A DNA stretch of 34,325 nucleotides from Acholeplasmatales bacterium (GTDB lineage Bacteria > Bacillota_I > Bacilli_A > Acholeplasmatales > Anaeroplasmataceae): the NCBI GenBank assembly GCA_017444645.1, contig JAFSWG010000036.1, forward strand, positions 1 through 34,325, given 5' to 3'. Below are positions 15,526 through 24,491 of this stretch, in pieces. Under the pieces are notes generated by a model. The model searched no databases. It saw only the letters and a list, made by a program, of their open reading frames with translations, and had not been told where the DNA came from. The position numbers were made by a program, and so were the translations under genes. Every line of letters starts with the position of its first letter. Positions within the stretch are counted from its first letter, which is position 1.

Positions 15526-16845
15526 ATGAAGAAATTAAATATATCAAGTCAGCTTGTAATATTAATATTTATAATACTTCTAGCAGCTGTTTGTGCCTTT
15601 TCAGTAACTACGATAACATTTGCTACAGATATTGCAGAAAAAGAAACATTTAATAGATTATCCACTTACGTTTTGTTAGTAAATAATAAATCAGGTGAAC
15701 AAAAACCATATAATTTCCCTGATATGAATATAGGATATTATATAAAAGGTGAAACTATCACCTATGAACATTTCCAAAATATGCATGATTTATTAACAAC
15801 AAACGATATAGAAAATGCTGCAATGTCAATTAAAGATAAAAATAATACTCCAAATGTTGAATATATTGGTCAATTTGTAACAAAAATTAATAATAAAAAG
15901 ATAAACTTTGTTGCGTATACAGATAACAATATGGAAACATATACAATAGTTTTTACAGATAATAGTTACGCTACTGAAATGGTAAAGGATATTGTAATTA
16001 AGGTTAATAGTTTATTCTTATTAGTTTTCTTAATCGCAATAATTGTAATGTATTTATGGAGTAATAGTATTGGTAGAAGATTAAGAAAGATTCAAATTCA
16101 TATTTTAAATTTACCAAAGAATAATTATGAATCTTCATATTTAGATAATTATGAAGATGAAGTTGGAGATTTATCTAGATCTGTTGAAGAGATGAGACTT
16201 GAAATCTATGATAATGAAAAAACAAAACAAGAAATGCTTCATAATCTAAGTCATGATTTTAAAACTCCAATCGCTGTAATTAAAACATATGCTGAAGCTA
16301 TACAAGATGGTGTAGAAGACAAAGAGGTATCAGCTAATAAAATTATTGAACAAGCAGATCTATTAAAGAAAAAGGTTAATAGATTAATTCAGTATAATAG
16401 GTTAGAATATTTTAATACAGATAAAGAATTTGAAGATGTTAAAATGTCTGAAATAATAAATGATATTGTTGTTAATTATAAACATCAATTAGAAAATATA
16501 GATTTTATATTAGATTTAGATGAAAATGTAGTATTTAAAGGTTTTACAGAGAATTGGTATACAGTTGTTGATAATATTATAGATAATGCTAAAAGATACG
16601 CTAAAGGTCAAATTAAGATTGTTTTAAGAGAAAATAGATTAAGAATATATAATGATGGAGAGCATATAGATCAAAAATTTATTGATTCAGCTTTTAAGCC
16701 GTATGAAAAAGGTAGTAAAGGTCAATTTGGTCTCGGTATGTCAATAGTTCAAAAAACAGTTGATTATTTTGGTATGAATTTACATGTAGTAAATGAAGAA
16801 ATAGGTGTATCATTTATTATAGATAATAAAATAGTGGAGAAATAG
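15526..16845 (+). CDS. Sensor histidine kinase with extracytoplasmic sensor region
   Basis: A 439-residue membrane kinase partnering the preceding regulator. Membrane segment 1 (about residues 9-30) and segment 2 (about 160-178) flank an outside sensor region of about 130 residues that I do not recognise. A HAMP-like linker (about 180-230) follows. The phospho-acceptor His243 is in NLSHDFKTPIAVI. The ATPase domain has N-box DNIIDNAKRYA (about 349-359) and GQFGLGMSIVQK (G2, about 399-410). The G1 box reads YNDGEHID, lacking the usual second Gly of DxGxG. This is a common kinase variation and need not abolish activity. Translation is probably coupled to the regulator gene. Confidence 0.94.
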   Translation: MKKLNISSQLVILIFIILLAAVCAFSVTTITFATDIAEKETFNRLSTYVLLVNNKSGEQKPYNFPDMNIGYYIKGETITYEHFQNMHDLLTTNDIENAAMSIKDKNNTPNVEYIGQFVTKINNKKINFVAYTDNNMETYTIVFTDNSYATEMVKDIVIKVNSLFLLVFLIAIIVMYLWSNSIGRRLRKIQIHILNLPKNNYESSYLDNYEDEVGDLSRSVEEMRLEIYDNEKTKQEMLHNLSHDFKTPIAVIKTYAEAIQDGVEDKEVSANKIIEQADLLKKKVNRLIQYNRLEYFNTDKEFEDVKMSEIINDIVVNYKHQLENIDFILDLDENVVFKGFTENWYTVVDNIIDNAKRYAKGQIKIVLRENRLRIYNDGEHIDQKFIDSAFKPYEKGSKGQFGLGMSIVQKTVDYFGMNLHVVNEEIGVSFIIDNKIVEK

Positions 16846-16848
16846 TTT

Positions 16849-17148
16849 ATGAATATTAATATTGAAAAAAACGCAGATAAAATAGTAGATATGAGTGATT
16901 TTTTTAAAGCTTTATCTGATCCTACAAGATTAAAGATAGTATTAACTATATCTAAAGGTGAAATATGTGTTAATGATATAGCTAATAATATAGGTATGAC
17001 TAAATCAGCTGTATCACATCAATTATCTTATTTAAAAAAATTAAGATTAATTAAAAGTAGAAAAGAAGGAAAAGAAGTATATTATTCCTTAGATGATGAT
17101 CATGTTAATTTATTAATTAATTCAGCATGGGAACATGTAACTGAATAG
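16849..17148 (+). CDS. ArsR/SmtB-family metal-responsive repressor
   Basis: A 99-residue winged-helix repressor: FFKALSDPTRLKIVLTISKGE, recognition helix MTKSAVSHQLSYLKKLRLI, and wing REGKEVYYSLDDDHV. The last helix carries Asp-x-His, then His 11 residues later and Glu three further on (DDHV...AWEHVTE). This is the same spacing as the alpha5 zinc site of SmtB and CzrA. The alpha3 CxC metal site of the CadC/ArsR type is absent, with only one Cys in EICVND. A zinc or cobalt sensor is therefore the best guess. It is the third gene of the response regulator-kinase operon, and no metal transporter gene is adjacent. It has GGAGA before the start and a strong terminator after it. Confidence 0.9.
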   Translation: MNINIEKNADKIVDMSDFFKALSDPTRLKIVLTISKGEICVNDIANNIGMTKSAVSHQLSYLKKLRLIKSRKEGKEVYYSLDDDHVNLLINSAWEHVTE

Positions 17149-17149
17149 A

Positions 17150-17184
17150 ATAGAGCCAGTCAACTTGACTGGCTCTATATTTTT
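17150..17184 (+). terminator. Strong intrinsic terminator after the arsR-type gene
   Basis: ATAGAGCCAGTCA (17150-17162) pairs perfectly with TGACTGGCTCTAT (17166-17178) over a three-base loop, followed by ATTTTT. The T-tract abuts the promoter of hipBA. Confidence 0.92.
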
Positions 17185-17185
17185 A

Positions 17186-17277
17186 TTGTTTTTATTAAAA
17201 AATATGTTATAATAATTATAGATAATATATTGTCTATTTCTATATAAAATTAGTGATTTTAGATAATATTTTATCTA
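17186..17277 (+). promoter_or_regulatory. hipBA promoter with two matching operators
   Basis: A promoter with TTGTTT (17186-17191), a 16-base spacer and TATAAT (17208-17213). Two near-palindromes of identical design follow: TAGATAATATATTGTCTA (17219-17236) and TAGATAATATTTTATCTA (17260-17277), both TAGATAA-N4-TTRTCTA. Their centres are 41 bases apart, about four helix turns, so both would face the same side. The first covers the predicted transcription start near 17220. This fits autorepression by the HipB-like protein. Confidence 0.75.
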
Positions 17278-17290
17278 TTGAGGTGACATT

Positions 17291-17560
17291 ATGATATATA
17301 TGACAATAGAAGAAATAGCATTAGAAATTGCTGGAAGAATAAAGACAATAAGAAAAGTAAAAAATATATCACAATTAGATTTATCTAAACAAAGTAATGT
17401 AAGCTATGGTTCTATTAAAAGATTTGAAAGAACAGGAGAAATATCACTTTCATCATTAATAAAAATATGTGTAACATTAGATTTAGAAAAACAATTGTTA
17501 AACTTATTTAAAGATATTCCTTTTTCTAATATAGAGGAGGTAATAAAATATGGTAAATAA
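17291..17560 (+). CDS. hipB: HipB-like antitoxin, helix-turn-helix repressor
   Basis: An 89-residue protein with an XRE-type helix-turn-helix (about residues 12-70: IRKVKNISQLDLSKQSNVSYGSIKRFE...SLSSLIKICVTLDL). Proteins of this kind bind operators in their own promoter and neutralise the following HipA kinase. AGGTGA lies just before the ATG at 17291; a second in-frame ATG at 17300 is possible. It overlaps hipA by 11 bases, typical of antitoxin-toxin pairs. Two palindromic operators lie upstream. Confidence 0.88.
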   Translation: MIYMTIEEIALEIAGRIKTIRKVKNISQLDLSKQSNVSYGSIKRFERTGEISLSSLIKICVTLDLEKQLLNLFKDIPFSNIEEVIKYGK

Positions 17561-18653
17561 AATAGATATTTATTATAATGGTAGAATTATTGGTACATTA
17601 GCTAGATTAAAAAATAAATATGCATTTGAATATAATGAAAAATGGATTAAAAATGGTTTTTCAATTTCTCCATTTTCTCTTCCATTAAAACAAGGTGTAT
17701 TTGTACCAGATGATATGACATTTAATGGATTTTTTGGGGTATTTGCTGATAGTTTACCTGATTCCTGGGGTAATTTATTATTAGATAGATATTTAAAGAA
17801 AATTGGTATCAAAGAATATGATGGATTAGATAGACTATCATTTATTGGGAATATTGGTATGGGCGCTTTAGAATATGTTCCTGATAATAAAATGGAAATA
17901 AAAGATGAAATTGATTTCGATTTATATCAAAGAGAAGCAGATTTAATTTTAAATAATGATGAATGTAATAATATTGATTTACTATATAAATATGGTGGTT
18001 CCTCAGGTGGAGCTAGACCAAAAGCGTTAGTAAAAATAGATAATGAAGATTGGATTACTAAATTCCAATCAAAATATGATATTAAAGATTCTGGTTTATG
18101 TGAATATGAATATGCTAATGTATGTAAAGAAATTGGTATTAATATACCTGATGTAAGGTTATTTCCTTCAAAAATAAGTAAAGGATTTTTTGGCATTAAA
18201 AGATTTGATAGATATAAAGACAAAAAAATACACATGATATCTGCTGCAGCTTTATTAGAAGCAGATTTTAGATCACCATGTGCTGATTATTTAGATTTAT
18301 TTAAATTAACTAAAATAATAACAAAAAATAACAAATCAAATATAGAAGAATTATATTTAAGAATGTGTTTTAATGTATATGCTAATAATAAAGATGATCA
18401 TCTAAAGAATTTTTCGTTTTTATATGACGAAGATACTAAAACATATAGATTATCTCCTGCATATGATATGACATATAGTAATACATATTATGGTGAACAT
18501 ACTACATCAATAAATCATAAAGGAAAAAACATAGACATAAATGATTTGGTGATTGTTGGTACTAAATCAGGATTAGATAAAGAATATTGTATAAATAAAG
18601 CTAAATTAATAAAAGAAATTGTAGATAATAAATTAAATAAATATATTAAGTAA
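17550..18653 (+). CDS. hipA: HipA-family serine/threonine kinase toxin
   Basis: HipA toxins phosphorylate aminoacyl-tRNA synthetases (GltX in E. coli) and stop translation, causing dormancy. The 367-residue protein has the N-terminal HipA subdomain (DIYYNGRIIGTLARL...FNGFFGVFADSLPDSWG). A Gly/Ser-rich P-loop follows as GGSSGGARPK (about 149-158), with likely ATP lysine in WITKF (about 171) and the GIKRFDR block. The catalytic motif NKDDHLKN (Asp282 by analogy with E. coli Asp309) and the metal-binding AYDMT (Asp305) are both present, so the kinase looks intact. It is shorter than E. coli HipA (440). GGAGG precedes the start inside hipB. The target here is unknown. Confidence 0.92.
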   Translation: MVNKIDIYYNGRIIGTLARLKNKYAFEYNEKWIKNGFSISPFSLPLKQGVFVPDDMTFNGFFGVFADSLPDSWGNLLLDRYLKKIGIKEYDGLDRLSFIGNIGMGALEYVPDNKMEIKDEIDFDLYQREADLILNNDECNNIDLLYKYGGSSGGARPKALVKIDNEDWITKFQSKYDIKDSGLCEYEYANVCKEIGINIPDVRLFPSKISKGFFGIKRFDRYKDKKIHMISAAALLEADFRSPCADYLDLFKLTKIITKNNKSNIEELYLRMCFNVYANNKDDHLKNFSFLYDEDTKTYRLSPAYDMTYSNTYYGEHTTSINHKGKNIDINDLVIVGTKSGLDKEYCINKAKLIKEIVDNKLNKYIK

Positions 18654-18654
18654 G

Positions 18655-18690
18655 AAAAATGGCAGATTTTCATACGAATCTGCCATTTTT
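18655..18690. terminator. Bidirectional terminator between hipA and the pectate lyase genes
   Basis: AAAAATGGCAGATT (18655-18668) pairs perfectly with AATCTGCCATTTTT (18677-18690) over an eight-base loop. The A and T flanks give a T-tract in both directions, so it can end both the rightward hipBA and the leftward lyase transcripts. Confidence 0.92.
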
Positions 18691-18695
18691 AAATA

Positions 18696-21224
18696 TTATT
18701 CAATTGATATACTGTTAACTGTAAATGATCTATCTACAGCTGTTTTAGCTGTAAATAATTTAATTCCTGAAATAGAATCAATATTAAAGTTAGTTATTTG
18801 AGTCGTGTTGTTTCCAACTGCAATATTTGCTGTATTGTTATCATAATTAATTGTTAAAACAATGTTATATGTAGTATTTGCTGTAAAAGCATTACTAGCA
18901 AATTCAACAGTTTCTCCATTATATTGATATGAAATAAATCCTGTTTTGTTAGGTTCAGTTTTAGCTGATGTACCAATTTGTAATACATCTCCTGTACTAT
19001 TAACAAATCTTAAGAAATACCAACTATTACCAACACCATTTAATGTTATATTAATTGTATATGTATGAGTTCCTGTTGTATATTTCTTAGTATCATCAAG
19101 CATATAATAACCAATTGTTGTTGCTTCAGCTCTTGTATCTATTATAGATATTTTTCCATTATTTTCTTTAACAATTGTTGAGTCTGTAACATTTGCTTCA
19201 GCTAGTGGTACTTGAGGAGAAGAATTATCTAATACAGTATAGAATAAGCCACTAGTTGTAGGTGCAGTATCAGAATAATTATAAGTTGCTATTACAGATG
19301 TATCTACATATCCAGTATTTGTTTCAACAAAATTCATTGAATAATCTATAGTAGCTAATAAACCAGCTCCTGCAACAGTAGGAATATAATCTTTTACATC
19401 GTTTGCTTCATTCATTAGATTTACTTTTGAAATATTATTTGTTGTATCATAATAAAATTGGTCTTTGTTTGTATCAAAAGAAGAATAATCATTTTTTTGA
19501 TCTGCCTTACAGTTATTAGTAACAGGAGTAGTACGGCTATCCACATAATTAATATTTGTTCCTGTTGTAGATGTCGATTTTTCACCTGTTATAATATTTT
19601 TATATAATTTTATAACTCCACCATTATTAGTGAATGTTTTATTTGTATTATCAAAATAACATTGTTCTATAAATGCATATGCGTTTGATTCAATTTGCAT
19701 ATTAGTTCCTGTTGATCCAGTGTAATAACAATTATAAATGTGGAAATTTGTATTTCTAGTAAATGGTAATCTAGAACCACATTTATTGTAATAATTATGA
19801 TGGAATGTTACATTATATTGATAACTTGAAGAACCAGAACCAACTAACGCAGTTTTATGAGTTCCATTATATCTGCAATATGAGATTGTTAAATCATGTG
19901 CTGATTTAAAATCGGTTGAACCATCACCATCAGTTTTATCATTTTCGTAGCATACATCCCAGTTATTAACGCCTTTATTAAATGTACAATTATGAATCCA
20001 ATAATCACTATATAAAGTAACATCACTATTAGAACCTTGAATACCTATCGCATCTTCAGTGTAATTACTAAATTCAATATTTTTAACTTCAATTGAATTA
20101 CATTGATTAAAACAGAATCCCCATTGGAATATTTTAGCATCAGTTCCTATTCCTTCAACTGTAATATTATTACCGCCTCTAACGTCTAATTCATTATAAA
20201 ATGAATCATATTCTCTTCGTCCATTAGATTCTTTAATATTTTTTAGTACATTATTAGTTAATCCATCTAAGTGAGTGATACCTTTTTCCTCGTCATCACT
20301 CATTGAATTGATGCCATATTTAATAATATCTTCTTCACATATTTTATAATAATTATTAGATTTAGCTGTGCCTGGATGAAGGAGTTCATTTTCTGTAGTT
20401 TCTTCCCAATTTACATTTTTAAAAGTATCATCTAAGTTAGCTTGTCTTTCAGAAGTTCTACCAGTACCATGAGTCTTTTTATTCCATTGTTGAGTTTGTA
20501 TTTCACCAATAATTCTAATATCTAATGCTTCATTTGCATTAGTTGCAGCTTTTATAATATTAACTAATCCAGTTTCAATATTTCCATTAATTTTAGCTTT
20601 TACTGTATTTTTATTAGTGTCATTAACATACACAATGATAGCACCATCTTTTAGTGTTCCATCATTATTATATGCACCAATTCCATTAGAATTATTCCAA
20701 TGTGCATAACCAGATCTATCGTCTTTTGTTATATCAATTGTTTTAGTTATTGCATAATCATTAGTTTTGTTATTAACTATTTTTATTTTATATCTAGCTT
20801 CAGTTAATCCAATTAAATCTACTCTTGCTGAAGTACCATTAATTCTTAAAAGATTATTTTCTACTTTAATATAATTATTATTATCAAAAGTATAAGATAT
20901 ATCATAATCAAAAGAAGAACTATTAGCAGGTACATCAAATTCTACATATGCCCCTTCTGTATATGCAACAGTTTTAGAATCATCTAATGTAATTCCGTGT
21001 TCTTCCTTATTTTCAACAGGAATTAGTGTTCCATTAAATTTGATTTTATTGTTGTATATTATTTCATCTGTTTTTACATCTTCATTGTTATTTGTAGTTG
21101 TAGTTACATTAGATATAGATGTATTTGAACTATTTGATGAATCATTATTACATGACATAAGTGTCACTGATGATAAAAATGTTGTAGTTAATAATAAAAT
21201 TTTAGATAATTTATTTTTTTTCAT
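18696..21224 (-). CDS. Family-1 (PL1-like) pectate lyase, surface lipoprotein
   Basis: An 842-residue surface enzyme predicted to cleave polygalacturonate by beta-elimination. A lipoprotein signal peptide ends LMSC (Cys25), followed by a Ser/Asn/Thr linker. A beta-sandwich region (about 55-165) leads to the parallel beta-helix lyase (about 165-620). The lyase has the calcium block DGDGSTDFK (432-440), HHNYYNKCGSRLPFTR with candidate catalytic Arg485, and FHIYNCYY, in the order usual for pectate lyase C/Amb allergen proteins. The C-terminal ~190 residues (about 655-842) form a second beta-rich, possibly sugar-binding domain not recognised by name. It is second in a two-gene minus-strand operon with a 10-base gap (AGAGGT ribosome site). 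It is a paralogue of the upstream lyase, sharing DDRSGYAH and VTNNCK/SGNCK blocks. Confidence 0.88.
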   Translation of the reverse strand: MKKNKLSKILLLTTTFLSSVTLMSCNNDSSNSSNTSISNVTTTTNNNEDVKTDEIIYNNKIKFNGTLIPVENKEEHGITLDDSKTVAYTEGAYVEFDVPANSSSFDYDISYTFDNNNYIKVENNLLRINGTSARVDLIGLTEARYKIKIVNNKTNDYAITKTIDITKDDRSGYAHWNNSNGIGAYNNDGTLKDGAIIVYVNDTNKNTVKAKINGNIETGLVNIIKAATNANEALDIRIIGEIQTQQWNKKTHGTGRTSERQANLDDTFKNVNWEETTENELLHPGTAKSNNYYKICEEDIIKYGINSMSDDEEKGITHLDGLTNNVLKNIKESNGRREYDSFYNELDVRGGNNITVEGIGTDAKIFQWGFCFNQCNSIEVKNIEFSNYTEDAIGIQGSNSDVTLYSDYWIHNCTFNKGVNNWDVCYENDKTDGDGSTDFKSAHDLTISYCRYNGTHKTALVGSGSSSYQYNVTFHHNYYNKCGSRLPFTRNTNFHIYNCYYTGSTGTNMQIESNAYAFIEQCYFDNTNKTFTNNGGVIKLYKNIITGEKSTSTTGTNINYVDSRTTPVTNNCKADQKNDYSSFDTNKDQFYYDTTNNISKVNLMNEANDVKDYIPTVAGAGLLATIDYSMNFVETNTGYVDTSVIATYNYSDTAPTTSGLFYTVLDNSSPQVPLAEANVTDSTIVKENNGKISIIDTRAEATTIGYYMLDDTKKYTTGTHTYTINITLNGVGNSWYFLRFVNSTGDVLQIGTSAKTEPNKTGFISYQYNGETVEFASNAFTANTTYNIVLTINYDNNTANIAVGNNTTQITNFNIDSISGIKLFTAKTAVDRSFTVNSISIE

Positions 21225-21234
21225 GTTTTTACCT

Positions 21235-24200
21235 CTATGAAATAATAATTACATAGAATTCCATTGAAGATCCTGCAGATGTAATAGCATAATTTCCTGC
21301 TTCTATGTTTTCAAATGTGTATGATACAGCATTTGAACTACCTGTTTTTGTTGTTGCAGTTGTTGATTTTGAAACTTGTCCATTTTCATCATACAATGCT
21401 GCATATCTACCAGAGCCACCAGCATAATATACTGTAATGTTTGATGTAGAAGTAATAGTAAATTGAATAGATATTTGTGAATAATTTCCTGCACCACCAA
21501 ACGCTACATATTTAGTTATTGATGTACCATCAATTGTAGTATTGCAAGATTTAATTTCAGAAGTTCTAGAATCAGTTCCTGTTTTAACAGTTAATGTAAT
21601 TTCATTTTTTGAAATATTAGATGTAAATTCTCCGGTTTCAAAATCATTAAATGTTAATACTGTATTATTAGTTTTTTCTGTCCATTTAGCATATAATGTT
21701 TGACTTGAACTGAATGTTGTAGAAGTAGTTACTTTTGTATTAAATTCTGAATCTAAATACCATCCATCAAATTTATAATTATCTTTTGTAGAAGTAGGTA
21801 ATGTATCTAATGAACCACCTTTAGCAATCTTTATATCATTTACAGAAGAACCATTATTTGAATTAAATGAAATAGTAATTTCTTCAGTCCATTTAGCATA
21901 TAGTGTTAAATTATCTGTTATTTTTGTTAATGAATCAAATGCATTTTCAAATTTAGTATCAGTATACCAACCACTAAATATATATCCTGATTTAGTAGGC
22001 TCTACATAATTAATTGTTTTACCACTTTTTATTGTTTGTGATTCAATAGTAGAACCACCATTAGTATTAAATGAAATTGTATAAGTTATAGAACTTGTTG
22101 ATTCAGATACTAAATTTTTTAATGTACCTGCCCCAGCACGAGATGAAACAAAAGTAGGAATATCTTCCACTTTAGTTAATATTTCTACATCTGAGCATTT
22201 GTTAGTTGTATCATAATAGAATAAACTTGAATTAGTATCAAAATTAGTATAATTTGTTGAACCATCTGGTTTACAATTACCAGATAATGTTGTTGTTCTA
22301 TCTGTAACTTTTGTTGCTGCAGAAGAACCACAATTAGCAAGGTAATCATTAAATGATTTAATAACAGTACCAGTATATGTGGAATCAACACTTACCTTTT
22401 GTGGGTTTGAACAACTATCAAAATAATTATATTCACTCAATACAAATGCGTTAGCTCTAATATCTTGACATACATTACAATGGTAATAATAATTATTGTA
22501 AAAATGCATATTAGCTTGACGACCAAGAGGAAGTCTTGAAGAACAATTATTGTAAAAATTATGATGTAATGTAACATTTTGTTGAAGATTTTTATTATCT
22601 CCACCAATTAAATTAGTTTTATGTGTATTATTATATCTACAGTAAGAAATAGTTAAATTAGATGCTAATTTAAAGTCAGTAGCACCATCGCCATCGCCTT
22701 TATCTTGTTCATCTGAAAAATCCCAATTATTAACACCAATATCAAATGTATTATTATGTAACCAGAAATTAGATCCATTTTGAATACCTACTGCATCTTC
22801 AGTATAATTATGGAATCTTAAATTCTTTACTTCAATATTTTTACAGCTACCAAATGAGAATCCCCATTGGAAAATACCTGCATCTTCGCCAATTCCTTCG
22901 ATTGTAATATTTTCTTTACTTGATACATTACACATATTCCATGCTGTATCAAATGCATTTGTATATAAATCTTTATTATGCGAATTACCACCATAAGAAA
23001 CAGAAGATGATAGGTTTTCAAGTTCAGTAATACCGTTTGCTAAATCATTACTATAACTATTCCAATTGTTTGATAGTATATCAGCTGCTTTATACCCTTT
23101 ATAATTTCCACCTAATGAATTAGCTTGTTCTTGTAATAGAGAAGTTGTTAAAGGTGAAGAAGTATATTTAATTTTGTTGAATTGACATGTTTTTATATCA
23201 CCAATTACTCTAATATCTAATGGATAATTTTTATTAGCATTTTTAATTATATTTACAAGTCCAGTATAAGTTGTTCCATTAATTGTAGCAGTTACACTAT
23301 TTTTATTTGAATCAGTTACATATACAACAACTGCGTTTTCTTTTAATGTACCATCATCGTTATATGCACCTACACCATTAGTATTATTAAAATGAGCATA
23401 GCCTGATCTATCATCTTTTGTTACCTCAACTGTTCTTATTTCAGTTTGAGTACCTGCAACAACTTTAATTGAATATGTATCTTCAGAAAGGCCTACAATA
23501 TCTGCTCTTATTTTAGAATTTGTTATTCTTATTAAGCTATCATTAATTTTAACGTAATCAGAATTACCAGGCCCCTTGTAATATACTTTATAATCAGATA
23601 CATTTTCTAATCCTGTTATTTTACCAAATTCAATATACGCACCTTCAGCATAACCATTGTAAGATAATATAGTTAAATTTGAATTAATAGAAGCAGTAGA
23701 TACATAATAAGCATAAATAGTAGTATTACCAGTTATTTTATTATTAAAGTTATATTTTTCGTTATATGTGTTATCAGTATAAAAATCAATTAGAGTATAA
23801 CCAGTTATTGCATTTAAAGAAGGTTCATTAATTGATTTTCCACTATTTACTTTTGTAGTATATAATTCTTTATTGTCAATTGAACTTATTATTTTAAAAT
23901 CATATGTAATAGGATTAGCATTCCATTTAGCATATAAGATTAAATTATCATTGATAGGAGTATTGAAATCAAATAAATTATTAAAACTTGAATCACTATA
24001 CCATCCAGCAAATGTATATGTATTTTCACTATCAGCATCTTTTGTAATATTTGTCACATTACTTGCAGTCTTTCCTTTTAATACTTGTTGAGAATTAACA
24101 TTAGTGTTGCAATTAGAAACAAAAGAAACTGTACAATATGTTTCTGTTTCTGAAGATGTATTATTTGTTGGAGAAGTATTATCATTATTGTTACTATTAG

Positions 24201-24354
24201 TTGGTACATTTCCATCTGTAGTATTAACGATATTTGTAGTTGTTGTTTCAATATTAGTATTAGTTTTTCCACTATTTGTGAATAAATCACAAGAAGATAA
24301 ACTTATTAAGCTTAAACCAAATATTAATATTGAAGATATTCTTCTTAATTTCAT
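21235..24354 (-). CDS. Family-1 (PL1-like) pectate lyase with InlB-type repeats, surface lipoprotein
   Basis: A 1039-residue surface lyase, first gene of the minus-strand pectin unit. The lipoprotein signal ends LSSC (Cys22); a Thr/Asn-rich linker follows. Four Listeria-Bacteroides (InlB B-type) repeats flank the enzyme, two before it (about 75-145 and 152-216) and two after (757-823 and 826-892), each ending in a variant of LTLYAKW. The lyase (about 315-745) has DGDGATDFK (554-562) and SSRLPLGR with candidate catalytic Arg607. The last ~140 residues are a beta domain (VYYAGGSGRYAALYDENG) that resembles the end of the 28063-29997 lipoprotein. GGAG precedes the start. A promoter with an exact cre-type operator lies upstream, suggesting catabolite repression. 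Confidence 0.9.
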   Translation of the reverse strand: MKLRRISSILIFGLSLISLSSCDLFTNSGKTNTNIETTTTNIVNTTDGNVPTNSNNNDNTSPTNNTSSETETYCTVSFVSNCNTNVNSQQVLKGKTASNVTNITKDADSENTYTFAGWYSDSSFNNLFDFNTPINDNLILYAKWNANPITYDFKIISSIDNKELYTTKVNSGKSINEPSLNAITGYTLIDFYTDNTYNEKYNFNNKITGNTTIYAYYVSTASINSNLTILSYNGYAEGAYIEFGKITGLENVSDYKVYYKGPGNSDYVKINDSLIRITNSKIRADIVGLSEDTYSIKVVAGTQTEIRTVEVTKDDRSGYAHFNNTNGVGAYNDDGTLKENAVVVYVTDSNKNSVTATINGTTYTGLVNIIKNANKNYPLDIRVIGDIKTCQFNKIKYTSSPLTTSLLQEQANSLGGNYKGYKAADILSNNWNSYSNDLANGITELENLSSSVSYGGNSHNKDLYTNAFDTAWNMCNVSSKENITIEGIGEDAGIFQWGFSFGSCKNIEVKNLRFHNYTEDAVGIQNGSNFWLHNNTFDIGVNNWDFSDEQDKGDGDGATDFKLASNLTISYCRYNNTHKTNLIGGDNKNLQQNVTLHHNFYNNCSSRLPLGRQANMHFYNNYYYHCNVCQDIRANAFVLSEYNYFDSCSNPQKVSVDSTYTGTVIKSFNDYLANCGSSAATKVTDRTTTLSGNCKPDGSTNYTNFDTNSSLFYYDTTNKCSDVEILTKVEDIPTFVSSRAGAGTLKNLVSESTSSITYTISFNTNGGSTIESQTIKSGKTINYVEPTKSGYIFSGWYTDTKFENAFDSLTKITDNLTLYAKWTEEITISFNSNNGSSVNDIKIAKGGSLDTLPTSTKDNYKFDGWYLDSEFNTKVTTSTTFSSSQTLYAKWTEKTNNTVLTFNDFETGEFTSNISKNEITLTVKTGTDSRTSEIKSCNTTIDGTSITKYVAFGGAGNYSQISIQFTITSTSNITVYYAGGSGRYAALYDENGQVSKSTTATTKTGSSNAVSYTFENIEAGNYAITSAGSSMEFYVIIIS

Positions 24355-24370
24355 ATAATTCGTCTCCTTT

Positions 24371-24384
24371 TGTAAACGCTATCA
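24371..24384. promoter_or_regulatory. CcpA-type cre operator of the pectate lyase operon
   Basis: TGTAAACGCTATCA matches the cre consensus TGWAANCGNTNWCA at every position. It is centred about three bases downstream of the predicted transcription start of the leftward operon. The octamer AAACGCTA occurs again at 24396-24403, 22 bases away, inside the promoter spacer. A pectin-specific LacI-family regulator is an alternative reader. Confidence 0.75.
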
Positions 24385-24386
24385 AT

Positions 24387-24415
24387 ATTATAAATAAACG
24401 CTAAGTTGTTGTAAA
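24387..24415 (-). promoter_or_regulatory. Promoter of the two-gene PL1 lyase operon
   Basis: On the minus strand TTTACA (24410-24415), a 17-base spacer and consensus TATAAT (24387-24392). Predicted transcription start is near 24380, within the cre site. Confidence 0.8.
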
Positions 24416-24450
24416 GCAATATTTTATTATTATTCTAAAATATGATAAAA

Positions 24451-24456
24451 TATAAT
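24451..24456 (+). promoter_or_regulatory. Probable -10 of the HD hydrolase-rnmV-ksgA-ispE operon
   Basis: A consensus TATAAT, 36 bases before the ATG at 24492. No convincing -35 is seen 16-18 bases upstream, so the call is tentative. Confidence 0.4.
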
Positions 24457-24491
24457 TAGAAGTATGCACAAAATAGAATTGAGGCGATAAA

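Noticed and set aside
21303..24290. Several Leu/Ile/Gln-rich frames overlapping the PL1 lyase genes
   Set aside because: They are out-of-frame shadows of Thr/Asn-rich coding sequence, with compositions unlike real proteins.
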